From: Nocardia brasiliensis IFM 10847
Lineage (GTDB): Bacteria > Actinomycetota > Actinomycetes > Mycobacteriales > Mycobacteriaceae
Length of the DNA: 64,000 nt
Direction: 5' to 3'
NCBI RefSeq assembly: GCF_000710915.1
Contig: NZ_BAUA01000044.1
Location: forward strand, 1-64,000
The notes under the pieces were generated by a model. That model saw nothing but the letters and a program-made list of their open reading frames with translations, made no database searches and was not told the DNA's origin. Every line of letters begins with the position of its first letter. Within the stretch, counting starts at the first letter, position 1. The translations under genes were made by a program, and so were the position numbers. Positions 52,624-63,170 of this stretch are shown in pieces.

Positions 52624-53679
52624 ATGTCTCGCTATGAAATGCCGGGCGTATCGACAACAAAACGGTCATCGATTACTGTTGGTGCCCTCGCCATCCTGAC
52701 GGTTCTGATCGTAGGGGCGACTTGGACGATTTTGACCGAAAACTTGGCCCGCAGCGACAACCGAATGCAAGTGGTGGTGCGTACCGATAAGATCGGAGAC
52801 GGCATCAATGTGGGAACGCCGGTTCAGTTCGATGGTGTGGAAATCGGTGCCGTCACTGCCATCGGTTCCGGTGGCGGGGCGAAACAGGTGACCTTGATGC
52901 TCGATCGAGCAAACTCAGCTGGGCTCACCGACGGTCTTCTCGTCGACTACTCGCCGTCGAATCTCTTCGGCATCAGCGAAGTCGCACTGAAACCGGGAGT
53001 TGGGGGAGCGCCTTTGCGAGACGGCGCCGTTATCGACCTGACGGGCCCGCGATCGGACAGGCAGCGAGATGCGACGATGGGCGTACTGATTCGCACCGTC
53101 GCCGAGACATCGGGGAACCTCCTCACTCCGGAATTGACCGAAGTACTGGTGCGGGTCGCCACGACGGCTCGACAGTTCACGCCGCTCATGGAGGTAATCG
53201 TGGTGTCCGGCCGGAACATCGCTGAGACGCAGACGATGTCAGTTTCGGATCTGCTGGATCAGTACGGCTCGATGCTTGTCGGCAGCGCATCAATGGTCGA
53301 CGGGACCGTCGGCCTGATACATCGGCTCACCACAATCGAGATCTTGAACAACCAGCGCGAGTTGTTCGACGCAACGGTCAGTGTTGTAGGGCAACGGTTC
53401 TTCCCCGCCCTCGCGGAAACGCTATTTACGGCGCAGGGATACCTCTCGGAGTACGCGGTGATGCTCACGCCGATTCTCTCGGCGGCCAGCCGAATGGTAT
53501 CCACGCCTGGAGTCTCCAGCGCGCAGCTCTCCGAGATCCTGTCGCGGTTGGATCGGTCGTTCACGTCGACTCCGGAAGGCACGGCTCTGAATGTCAGGTT
53601 CGTTCTCGATTTGATTCCGGGTCTCACGGCGTCGTTGCCGGGAACCTTCACTTCGACACCATCCGGAGGTAGTCGATGA
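52624..53679 (+). CDS. mceA: Mce family protein A
   Basis: A 351-residue Mce protein: one N-terminal membrane anchor (SITVGALAILTVLIVGATWT), the MCE beta-barrel domain (VRTDKIGDGINVGTPVQFDG, VEIGAVTAI) and a long helical region that builds the periplasmic tube. The end is the Ser/Thr-rich TSTPSGGSR. It binds and moves lipid toward YrbE. It starts 6 bases after yrbEB and overlaps mceB by 4 bases. Confidence 0.92.
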   Translation: MSRYEMPGVSTTKRSSITVGALAILTVLIVGATWTILTENLARSDNRMQVVVRTDKIGDGINVGTPVQFDGVEIGAVTAIGSGGGAKQVTLMLDRANSAGLTDGLLVDYSPSNLFGISEVALKPGVGGAPLRDGAVIDLTGPRSDRQRDATMGVLIRTVAETSGNLLTPELTEVLVRVATTARQFTPLMEVIVVSGRNIAETQTMSVSDLLDQYGSMLVGSASMVDGTVGLIHRLTTIEILNNQRELFDATVSVVGQRFFPALAETLFTAQGYLSEYAVMLTPILSAASRMVSTPGVSSAQLSEILSRLDRSFTSTPEGTALNVRFVLDLIPGLTASLPGTFTSTPSGGSR

Positions 53680-54692
53680 ACAGGCAAGGCCGGCTGTTGG
53701 CGGTCGCGGCGAAGCTCACAGTTTCCGTGGCCGTGATCGCAGTGCTGCTGACCGTCATCGTGCAGACAGTACAGCGCCCGGTGTCCGGGGGTACGAAGGA
53801 GTTTTCGGCGGTATTCGTCGATGCGAACGGCCTGAAAGCCGGAGACGATGTCCGAATGAACGGTGTCCGCGTAGGTAAGGTGCGTTCGATCTCGCTCGAC
53901 GATGGTCATGCGGTCGTAACGTTCGTAGTCCAACGTGGTCGGCATTTGTACGAGAACACCGTATTCGCGATTCGTTATCAGAGTCTGGTAGGCCAGCGAT
54001 ATGTTGACGTTCAACAAACCTCGCCAGTGTCTGACGAGATAGCGGAGGGGAGCAGGATCGATGCTTCCAGAACCATTCCATCATTCGACATAACGGCGCT
54101 GTTCAACGGGCTGGAACCGGTGTTAACGGAGCTGTCTCCGGCGGCGGTCAACAAATTCGCTGCGAATATGATCGCTGTAATAGAGGGAGACGGTTCTGGG
54201 ATCGGTTCGGTTCTCGACTCCATCGAGGCTCTGTCCAGCTATGCGCTGGACAGGCAGACGGTGATAACTGCGCTAGTTGCAAATCTCAAAAGGATATCCG
54301 ACCACCTTGGCGGTCGCTCCTCGCATCTGGTGCAGCTTGTTGCGGAGCTGTCAGTGGTTGTCTCCACGCTGCGCAGCAAGGTGGATGGAATCGTCGAATT
54401 CGCCCTTATGGCACCTGATGTCATCGCACCGCTGAACAGTCTTCTCGGCGCGATTGGGTTGACGACCGGTAGCAACCCGGACGCTGATGCTCTGCTGCGA
54501 GCGGCGTTTCCGGACCCCCAGCATGCGATCGAAGTGCTTCGAAAACTGCCGGCTCTGCTTCAGGCCTTGAATGGTTGGATTCCGTCCAACGGACCGGTCG
54601 TAAACCGCAATTGTTCGAACGGCAATGCTGCGAGCCCAGAACCGTTCCAGGTGCTGATCACCGGACAAAGGATATCGATATGCAAACGGTGA
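53676..54692 (+). CDS. mceB: Mce family protein B
   Basis: A 338-residue Mce protein: membrane anchor LTVSVAVIAVLLTVIV, MCE domain FVDANGLKAGDDVRMNGVRV, then helices. The C-terminus carries two Cys (NCSNG and SICKR) typical of MceB. ATG 53676 overlaps the mceA stop, and its last 13 bases overlap mceC. Confidence 0.92.
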   Translation: MNRQGRLLAVAAKLTVSVAVIAVLLTVIVQTVQRPVSGGTKEFSAVFVDANGLKAGDDVRMNGVRVGKVRSISLDDGHAVVTFVVQRGRHLYENTVFAIRYQSLVGQRYVDVQQTSPVSDEIAEGSRIDASRTIPSFDITALFNGLEPVLTELSPAAVNKFAANMIAVIEGDGSGIGSVLDSIEALSSYALDRQTVITALVANLKRISDHLGGRSSHLVQLVAELSVVVSTLRSKVDGIVEFALMAPDVIAPLNSLLGAIGLTTGSNPDADALLRAAFPDPQHAIEVLRKLPALLQALNGWIPSNGPVVNRNCSNGNAASPEPFQVLITGQRISICKR

Positions 54693-55720
54693 AAAACAAA
54701 CTCCTCGGCGTTGCCCGGAGTTTTGCTGGGCGACGGGCGGGGGTCGCCTCGTCACGTGCGGTTCGAGAATTTCGCTGGGGTGTGGTCGGAGCCTTGCTGA
54801 TGGGTGTGGCACTTCTCGCTAGTGCACTGGTGTACGTGATACCGCTCGGCAAGTCAACATACTGGGCAGAGATGTCGGAGCTCGGGTCGATTAAAGTCGG
54901 CGACGACGTCCGTATCGCGGGTGTACCAGTCGGTTCCGTGAGGTCCATTGAACTGGGTCGGCGGAACGTCCGAATGAGCTTCGCCATCGACCATGACATA
55001 TTCATCGGCGACCAAACAAGTCTTGAAATCCGAATGTTGACTATCATCGGCGGGCACTATATCGCTCTGACGCCAGCAGGGAATTCATTCCTCCGCTCCC
55101 CAATTCCTTCCGACAGAGTTCGTCTCCCTTACAGCCTCGGCAGGACCTTTCAGGACGCTGTGCAGCCCATCGGGGACATTGACGGGGAGACATTGCGGAA
55201 GAACCTGACGAGCATGAACCGTGCGATCGTTTCCGGACCGTCCGGAATTCACCGAGCGGTCGATGCGTTCGCGTCGCTCGTCGACATTCTCGACCGCCAG
55301 AACCGTGATGTGTCGGACACGCTCGCGATGGCCGACGAGTATATCGGTGCGATCAACAATTCGAAGGCGATGCTCGGGGAGTTGATCGCGAGTGTCAACC
55401 TGATGGAGACAGTGGGGCTCGACAAGCAGGCCGAGATCTTCGAAGCCGTCCGACTCATGGAACAGCTTCTGTCCCGTATCGCGGCGTTGGAGCCGGTGTA
55501 CCGGTCGAGGTTGGAATCCGTCGCCCGAAGTCTGGCCGATGTCATACCCGAACTGAACCGTCTCGGTGAAGGGATGGGGCAGATCGTCACGAGCACTCGC
55601 GACCTGCTGTCGCGGCTGCAGCCGATCGCTTCTTCGGAAGAAGGCATCGTTGTCGACCAATCCGCATCGGTCGTTATGGCGCAGTCGGTATGTATCCCTG
55701 TTCCCGGAAAGGATTGCTGA
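54680..55720 (+). CDS. mceC: Mce family protein C
   Basis: A 346-residue Mce protein: anchor VVGALLMGVALLASALVYV, MCE domain SELGSIKVGDDVRIAGVPVG, then a helical tail ending in SVCIPVPGKDC. ATG 54680 was chosen because AAAGGA lies 7 bases upstream; the longer frame lies wholly within mceB. The 13-base overlap with mceB implies translational coupling. Confidence 0.92.
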   Translation: MQTVKNKLLGVARSFAGRRAGVASSRAVREFRWGVVGALLMGVALLASALVYVIPLGKSTYWAEMSELGSIKVGDDVRIAGVPVGSVRSIELGRRNVRMSFAIDHDIFIGDQTSLEIRMLTIIGGHYIALTPAGNSFLRSPIPSDRVRLPYSLGRTFQDAVQPIGDIDGETLRKNLTSMNRAIVSGPSGIHRAVDAFASLVDILDRQNRDVSDTLAMADEYIGAINNSKAMLGELIASVNLMETVGLDKQAEIFEAVRLMEQLLSRIAALEPVYRSRLESVARSLADVIPELNRLGEGMGQIVTSTRDLLSRLQPIASSEEGIVVDQSASVVMAQSVCIPVPGKDC

Positions 55721-55722
55721 GG

Positions 55723-56826
55723 ATGAACAGGCTACTGGCGTCCCGGGGGCTTGCGTCCGTCCTTGGCGCCGGCGTTGTGTGCACAATTCTGATCGTCGGG
55801 TACTTCGCGATGATAGATCCGCCCAAGAAGATGCGTGGCTACTGCGCGACCATGCCGGATGCGATTGGTTTGTATACCGGAAACCATGTCACCAAGCGCG
55901 GCGTCAGAGTTGGTACGGTGACTCGCATCGAACCGCGTGGCGACGCAGTACAGGTCGATTTCGAGGTAGATGTGAGCTATTCACCGCGGGGTGAGGTGTC
56001 GGCCACCACCGTTTCGGACACCATCGTTGCGGATCGCTCCCTCGCGATACTCGACGACAGCGAATCTGACGTCGAATGGGATTCCCGGCAGTGCATCTCC
56101 CGTACTTTGACGCCGAAGAGCATGACACAGACCCTCGATGCGCTGGGGGACCTTGCGGACGAAATCAGTAATGGAAATGATCCGGCACAGCGAGGGCAAC
56201 TATCCGATGAGATCGCCGCACTCGATGCCTCGTTGTCCGGCACCGGTCCGAGAATGAACGAAATAATTCTCAAACTCGGTCGGGCGCTCGATTCTCCCCA
56301 TGCCGCGATCGGGCACATCGGAGCACTCATCGATTCGCTGCACACACTGACGGATAGCGTCGCCCGCGGATGGGGAGATATCAAGGCCATGATCACCCGT
56401 CTGGCACCAGGCCTGGAGGTGATCGATCACGGCATCTTCGAGCGCACGGTCTCGATCATCGATTCCTTGCGAATCATCGTGCCGTGGCTAAACGAAATCA
56501 CCACCATGTTCGGCGACCAAATCCTTCAAGTGCTCGACGCGACCGTCCCTCTGGCTCGCCTCGCCAGCGCGAATGTCGGCACAATGAAGGAGATTATCGA
56601 CATGGCACCGCCGCTGGTGCAAGCCTTCCAGAACGTGACCGACGCGAACAGCGGTCGACCTGTGCTGACGTACGCGCCGCCGCGGGTGGCGTTGCCGCAA
56701 GCGGATGCCGATCGAGTATGTGCCGCGATCGATCTTGTCGCACCCGGCCGATGCGGCACCGCCGCGGATGGTTTGGCGCATGTGTCACTGCTTCCTCTGG
56801 TACTCGGAATGGCAGGAGCGCGGTGA
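55723..56826 (+). CDS. mceD: Mce family protein D
   Basis: A 367-residue Mce protein: anchor VLGAGVVCTILIVGYFAMI, MCE domain CATMPDAIGLYTGNHVTKRG, then GVRVGTVTRIE, and a helical tail with CAAIDLVAPGRCG. ATG 55723 follows the mceC stop by 2 bases. Its TGA overlaps the mceE ATG. Confidence 0.92.
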   Translation: MNRLLASRGLASVLGAGVVCTILIVGYFAMIDPPKKMRGYCATMPDAIGLYTGNHVTKRGVRVGTVTRIEPRGDAVQVDFEVDVSYSPRGEVSATTVSDTIVADRSLAILDDSESDVEWDSRQCISRTLTPKSMTQTLDALGDLADEISNGNDPAQRGQLSDEIAALDASLSGTGPRMNEIILKLGRALDSPHAAIGHIGALIDSLHTLTDSVARGWGDIKAMITRLAPGLEVIDHGIFERTVSIIDSLRIIVPWLNEITTMFGDQILQVLDATVPLARLASANVGTMKEIIDMAPPLVQAFQNVTDANSGRPVLTYAPPRVALPQADADRVCAAIDLVAPGRCGTAADGLAHVSLLPLVLGMAGAR

Positions 56827-57914
56827 TGACTCTGCGAATACACGCGGTAGCGAGAACTCCCCGCGCAGGCCTGGCTCGATTGGTGGCCGCGGCCGCTGTG
56901 GCGCTTGTGGGCATGGTTTCCGGGTGCGGATTCGATCCGGCCGCGATTTCTGTCCCAGGGACTGGGATATCAGGGGAGCGGTATCGGATCCGAATCGAGT
57001 TCGCCAACACGCTGAACCTGCCGTCACAAGCGACAGTGACGGTCGACGGTCTGCACGCCGGAATTGTGCGTGATGTCACGCTGATCGACGCCGGGAAGGA
57101 AAACGACGGATATGTCGTGGTCGATGTGGAGATGATGGCGTCGGTTCGACTGCCTGTCGGCACCACAGCTGAGCTCCGCCAACCGACCATTCTAGGGGAC
57201 GTCTCCGTCGCGCTGATCACGCCGGCGGCCGGCGGCGACGGCGTCATCGCACCCGGCGCCACTATCGGGCGAGCCCAGACGAAGCCATTGCTGCAGGTGG
57301 AGGACACCATGAATGTCCTGGCAACTTTCGTCCAAGGGGGAGCAATACAGCAAGCCCAGGAAATCATCAACCGGGTGAACTCGGTTCTGCCGACGGACAC
57401 ACGGCAGACCGCCTCGATCTCGGAGGTACTGGGTACGGATATCGAAGACTTGGCAGAACATCTGGATGCCGTCGACGCATTGCTCGGTGGACTGCGGGCG
57501 AGTACCGATGTCGTCCTGAGCAGAACACCTGAGTTGGAGTATCTGCTCACCGATTCCGGAGTGGACCAGGCGGCTGCGTCGATGACATCGATGATCGGGT
57601 TGATCACGCTGTACGACGGGTTCAAACTGCTGACAGATTCCCTTCGATGGATCGGCCCACTTGCGCAATCGGGCGACGCGGCCGCCCGTGCCTTCGTACC
57701 GCTGTTGTTCACGTCTCGTCCTCTGGATCTGTCGGCCCCATCGAATTTCAACAAGATCGTGGCGATATTACGTGACAAGGTCATTCCGTTCGTGGAGCAT
57801 GGACCAAAGATCAATATTACAGGAATCGAAGCCGCCGAAGGCTCGTCGGTATCCGAAGTCGATCGGATCGACGGGATTCTTTCGGCGTTGCGGATGATCG
57901 GAGCGGTGCGGTGA
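56826..57914 (+). CDS. mceE: Mce family lipoprotein E
   Basis: A 362-residue Mce protein of the lipoprotein class: signal peptide with lipobox VGMVSGC (Cys about residue 34), then the MCE domain IRIEFANTLNLPSQATVTVD, with GLHAGIVRDV. Lipid anchoring of the E member is normal for mce operons and helps hold the tube at the membrane. ATG 56826 is TGATG-coupled to mceD; the longer frame overlaps mceD and is not used. Confidence 0.93.
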   Translation: MTLRIHAVARTPRAGLARLVAAAAVALVGMVSGCGFDPAAISVPGTGISGERYRIRIEFANTLNLPSQATVTVDGLHAGIVRDVTLIDAGKENDGYVVVDVEMMASVRLPVGTTAELRQPTILGDVSVALITPAAGGDGVIAPGATIGRAQTKPLLQVEDTMNVLATFVQGGAIQQAQEIINRVNSVLPTDTRQTASISEVLGTDIEDLAEHLDAVDALLGGLRASTDVVLSRTPELEYLLTDSGVDQAAASMTSMIGLITLYDGFKLLTDSLRWIGPLAQSGDAAARAFVPLLFTSRPLDLSAPSNFNKIVAILRDKVIPFVEHGPKINITGIEAAEGSSVSEVDRIDGILSALRMIGAVR

Positions 57915-58867
57915 AATCGAGTTCGGCACTGTCTCTCGCCGCGATCGTATTGGTATTGATTCTAGGGATCGGGTATCTGACATTCGGTGTATTACGAGTA
58001 GACTTCTTCGGTAGCCGGATTCATGTGACGATGATTCTTCCCCGGGCTGGAAGTCTGCTATCGGGTTCACCTGTACTGCTGCGTGGTGTGAAGGTGGGGG
58101 AGATTGCATCGATCGATAAAGTCGAACGCGGTGTCGAATTGGAACTCGATATCGACTCGAGGTACAGAATTCCCGCTGCAAGAACCGCGAGTGTTGAGGA
58201 CTTGTCGGGGCTCGGGGAACCTTATATCGAGTTCGTACCGAAAAACGATTCCGGCCCCTACCTGACGGATGGCCAGCGTATCGATGCGGTTCAAGTGTCG
58301 CTGCCGCGCTCCATACCGGACGTGGCGCAGACTGTCACTGGACTGCTCGAACAACTGAATCCACAGGCGATCAGCAATATCGTCAAGACCTTGGATCGGG
58401 CGCTGTCGGGAACGGAAGAGATTATGCCGAGGCTAGCAGCGTCGACGACACTGCTGTCGGAGACGATCCTGAGCAGGTCGCCCGCGATCCGCGGCATCCT
58501 CGCCAATTTGCAGACGATGGGTGCTGATATGGCTTGGGCCGGGCCGGGGATGGCCGCCGCCGGTCCCCTGTGGGAGGAGGCAGGAGCGTGGGGCGCTCTC
58601 ATCGCCGATGCCATCGCCCGGCTGGCGCGAATAGGAAACATGCCGGACGACTACGTGCAGGGCAACGGCATCGTCCCCTTTCTGAGCAACGTCGCGGACT
58701 ATCTCGGTCGCATCGGACCCGACCTGCGGAATCTGGCACCAGCTGTTCAGCCGTTGGCGGATAGTGCGAAGACATCCATGCCACAAATAGACATCAGCGA
58801 TCTCATAGCACGTGCTCTCAGCGTCACCGGGGAGGACGCGTTGCATGTGCGTATCGGCATCAAATAG
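57911..58867 (+). CDS. mceF: Mce family protein F
   Basis: A 318-residue Mce protein: N-terminal anchor SLAAIVLVLILGIGYLTFG, MCE domain LPRAGSLLSGSPVLLRGVKV with GEIASIDKV, and a helical tail. The tail is shorter than in many MceF proteins, and the usual long C-terminal extension is absent. GTG 57911 overlaps the mceE stop. It is the last of the six Mce subunits. Confidence 0.92.
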   Translation: MKSSSALSLAAIVLVLILGIGYLTFGVLRVDFFGSRIHVTMILPRAGSLLSGSPVLLRGVKVGEIASIDKVERGVELELDIDSRYRIPAARTASVEDLSGLGEPYIEFVPKNDSGPYLTDGQRIDAVQVSLPRSIPDVAQTVTGLLEQLNPQAISNIVKTLDRALSGTEEIMPRLAASTTLLSETILSRSPAIRGILANLQTMGADMAWAGPGMAAAGPLWEEAGAWGALIADAIARLARIGNMPDDYVQGNGIVPFLSNVADYLGRIGPDLRNLAPAVQPLADSAKTSMPQIDISDLIARALSVTGEDALHVRIGIK

Positions 58868-58897
58868 ATCGGAAAATTCGAACCAAATGAGGACGCC

Positions 58898-59530
58898 ATG
58901 CCACTAGAAACTGCTGACAAAATCGACGGCCACGCCGAAACCGAACCCGCAGGGTCGGATGCGCGTCAGGCGACAGAAGCAGCCGAGCAAACCCGGAACG
59001 GTCCGGAGAGAACCGTATCGGTAGGCTTGCGTTCCGTTGTTGTCGGGGCGCTGGTCGCGCTACTTGTCGTAGTCATGGCCGCTACCATTCTGCTGTGGCT
59101 CACTGCGAGGAATCAGTTGCGGGAAAGGGACGCCATAGCAGCGGCGGAGAAGCAAGCGGAGAAAGTCGCCTCCGAATACGCCGTCGGCGCATCGAACATC
59201 GACTATCAGAATTTCGATGATTGGGTACGCAATCTGAAATCAAACACTTCTCCAGCTCTGGCGAACAAGTTCGAGCTCACCGCCCCGCAGCTCAAGGAAA
59301 TTGTGCTGCCGCTGAAGTGGACTTCCAATGCAACTCCCATCGCTGCGGCGGTTAAGTCGGAGGATGCGGGTGTTTACGTTGTGAATGTGTTTCTGAGTGT
59401 GACATCGACCAGTGCTCAGACGCCGGAGGGTGCGCAAACAACCGTTACTTACACCGTGACGCTGGACAAGAACGCAGATTGGAAGGTCACAGATGTCGGC
59501 GGCATCGACACGGCCCTCCCCGCCAAATAG
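58898..59530 (+). CDS. Mce-associated membrane protein
   Basis: A 210-residue Mam-type protein: acidic N-terminus in the cytosol, one helix (VVVGALVALLVVVMAATILL) and an exterior NTF2-like domain (FDDWVRNLKSNTSPALANKF, VTYTVTLDKNADWKVTDVGG). Such proteins stabilise Mce complexes. It follows mceF by 30 bases. Many mce operons have two or more Mam genes; only one is seen here. Confidence 0.88.
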   Translation: MPLETADKIDGHAETEPAGSDARQATEAAEQTRNGPERTVSVGLRSVVVGALVALLVVVMAATILLWLTARNQLRERDAIAAAEKQAEKVASEYAVGASNIDYQNFDDWVRNLKSNTSPALANKFELTAPQLKEIVLPLKWTSNATPIAAAVKSEDAGVYVVNVFLSVTSTSAQTPEGAQTTVTYTVTLDKNADWKVTDVGGIDTALPAK

Positions 59531-59567
59531 GCCGGGCGATACGGCCGCGCGGCAAGGAACTGAACGA

Positions 59568-60470
59568 ATGACCTCGATATCGACAACCGTTACACCCCCT
59601 CGAAGGTACATGCTCCACCGAGACGATGGGCCGACGTTGCAGATTGTCGAATGGGGCTCGACGACCCCCAGGGTGACGATCGTCCTGGCACACGGATTGG
59701 CACTGTCGCACGAGAGTTGGGAGGACGTCGCACAACTCGTCGTCACCGCGGATCCCACCGTACGTGTGCTCGCCTACGACCATCGGGGACACGGGGAGTC
59801 GCAATCTGCTCCAGCCAACCTCGAACTGCTGGCCGACGATCTCGCGGCAGTCGTCTCTGCATTCGCGCCGACCGGGCCGATCGTGCTCGGCGGGCATTCC
59901 ATGGGCGGAATGACATTGATGGCGTTGGCCGAACGCCACTGCGCAATCCTCGGAGCGCGGGTAATTGGCGTCGCGTTCGTGGCGACCGCGGCCGGAGATG
60001 TCCTCGGGCGACTGATGCGCCGCAGAATCTGGTCGCGGTTGGTGTCGCTCGCTTTGACCGCAGCACCGCTTCTCCTGATCCCCTCCCGGCCGCTGCTCAT
60101 CGTACGACAGCTGACGCGTGCCGTCTTGTTCGGGGCCCGGCCGTACCGCCATGACCTGAACCGAGCGGTGGGCCAGCTGGCGAGAAGTGATTCTCGCAGC
60201 GTCGCAGAGCTGACTCGTTCGATTCTTTCCCATGATCGCTACTTATCACTAGAGCGATTCGCCTGCCGCGTTGTCGTGCTGGCGGGATCGCGAGATCTTC
60301 TGACTCCCGCCTATCACGCTCGCGCGATCCACCGGCGCGTACCATGTAGCCACTTGGTCATCTTCCAGCAATCCGGGCACTACCTGCCTTATGAACGCCG
60401 CGGTGAGATTGCGGCCCACCTTCTGGGACTGACGCTGCAAATGGCGCACTCGGGGAGCGACGTCGCATAA
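59568..60470 (+). CDS. Alpha/beta-hydrolase in the mce operon
   Basis: A 300-residue serine hydrolase: oxyanion AHGLALSHESWED, DHRGHGES, nucleophile in GGHSMGGM near residue 105, acid in LAGSRDLLTP, and final His in QSGHYLPYE. It has no signal peptide, so it is cytosolic. ATG 59568 has AAGGAAC upstream. Its place between Mam and FadD suggests it hydrolyses the imported ester before CoA activation. Confidence 0.88.
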   Translation: MTSISTTVTPPRRYMLHRDDGPTLQIVEWGSTTPRVTIVLAHGLALSHESWEDVAQLVVTADPTVRVLAYDHRGHGESQSAPANLELLADDLAAVVSAFAPTGPIVLGGHSMGGMTLMALAERHCAILGARVIGVAFVATAAGDVLGRLMRRRIWSRLVSLALTAAPLLLIPSRPLLIVRQLTRAVLFGARPYRHDLNRAVGQLARSDSRSVAELTRSILSHDRYLSLERFACRVVVLAGSRDLLTPAYHARAIHRRVPCSHLVIFQQSGHYLPYERRGEIAAHLLGLTLQMAHSGSDVA

Positions 60471-60555
60471 CGGCACCGGGATGTCAAGGAAAGACCACGT
60501 CGAAAGTGGGACTTCAGATGCTGAGCACAATGAATTACTGCAGGGAGAGTTTCTG

Positions 60556-62193
<1,638 letters not shown>

Positions 62194-62229
62194 ATGCCTC
62201 CGTCTTCGAATCCGCGACTCGTCCAGTGC

Positions 62230-63119
62230 CCGGAGATGGGTGCCCCGGCCCATTGTCCGATGCTGGGCGGTCCGGAACATATTCGTCCGCTCGCGGGGTG
62301 CATGAGGGGCGCCCCGCGGCGACGAATGCCGTGGTACGCGACTCGCTTCCGAGCACAGATTTCGAGTGTGGAGTTGAGATGGTCACGCAGGACCCGCCGC
62401 GAATCGCCCGTCGTAGACGATCAACCACCGAGACGGCCTGGCAGCACCTCAACTCCGGGCCCCCGGTCATTTGCACCGGCACCGAGCATCAGTCGGTGCG
62501 CACAGTGATTCGCCCGTAATGGTCGATTCGTGCATGGGCCGTTCCCCGGCTCTCTACTTGTTGTCCGGAATGGTTTGAGCGCAGCCGATTACGCCGCGGG
62601 ATATTCACCGAAGGTGACCGCGTGGGCGCCGATCCGTCGGCGACATCGAAGGCTTGGACTCGGGCCCGTAGCTCGGCCGCCAAGGACATCTCGGGCACCG
62701 GCACCAGGGATTACGCCTGTGCCGACTCGCTGCCGGCCTCGATGCGGATCAGTGGTTTACGATCACGCCCGTAACGGTGCGCACGGTGGAAGACCCGTAT
62801 CTTGGTGTGGCGTTGCTCGCCTGGCACGTCCAGATCCGTACGCAACGTTCCATCGATCACCGACTTGAACCAGTCGAGCTTGGAATTCTTGCCGGATAGT
62901 CCTTGCGCGCCCCGGGCCATACCGAGGCGGACGGCCCTGTCGATCGTGTCGCGGCCGATCTGACATCTACGTTTGGACCGCGAGCCTTGGAACTCCCGTG
63001 CGAAGATCGCGGCGGATCGCCGCGTACAACTCGACCTTCTGTCGCTTCCGGTCCAATACTGGATCGGGCACGGTTTGCGGATGCTGCTGGTGATCTAGGG
63101 TTTCGGCACTGGTGACCAT
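62230..63119 (-). pseudogene. IS21-family istA transposase, heavily decayed
   Basis: Fragments of IstA lie in order on the minus strand. The N-terminus is VPDPVLDRKRQKVELYAAIR with RRDLRTGVPRLAVQ (63070-62967). SKLDWFKSVIDGTLRTDLDV then QRHTKIRVFHR (about 62890-62800) follow. Further on are ARIDHYGRITVRTD, stop, CSVPVQMTGGP and VYDGRFAAGPA (62530-62370). Several frameshifts and stops separate them. The middle DDE core is missing. No istB was found. Confidence 0.7.
63039..63071 (-). repeat. 33-nt repeat shared with 34228-34260 (inverted copy)
   Basis: Part of the istA remnant; its reverse complement matches 34228-34260 with one mismatch. It encodes VPDPVLDRKRQ on the minus strand. Confidence 0.8.
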
Positions 63120-63170
63120 GCATTGACAGGTGCTACCTCTTGGGTAGGGCGTGTATGTGTGGACGGGGTG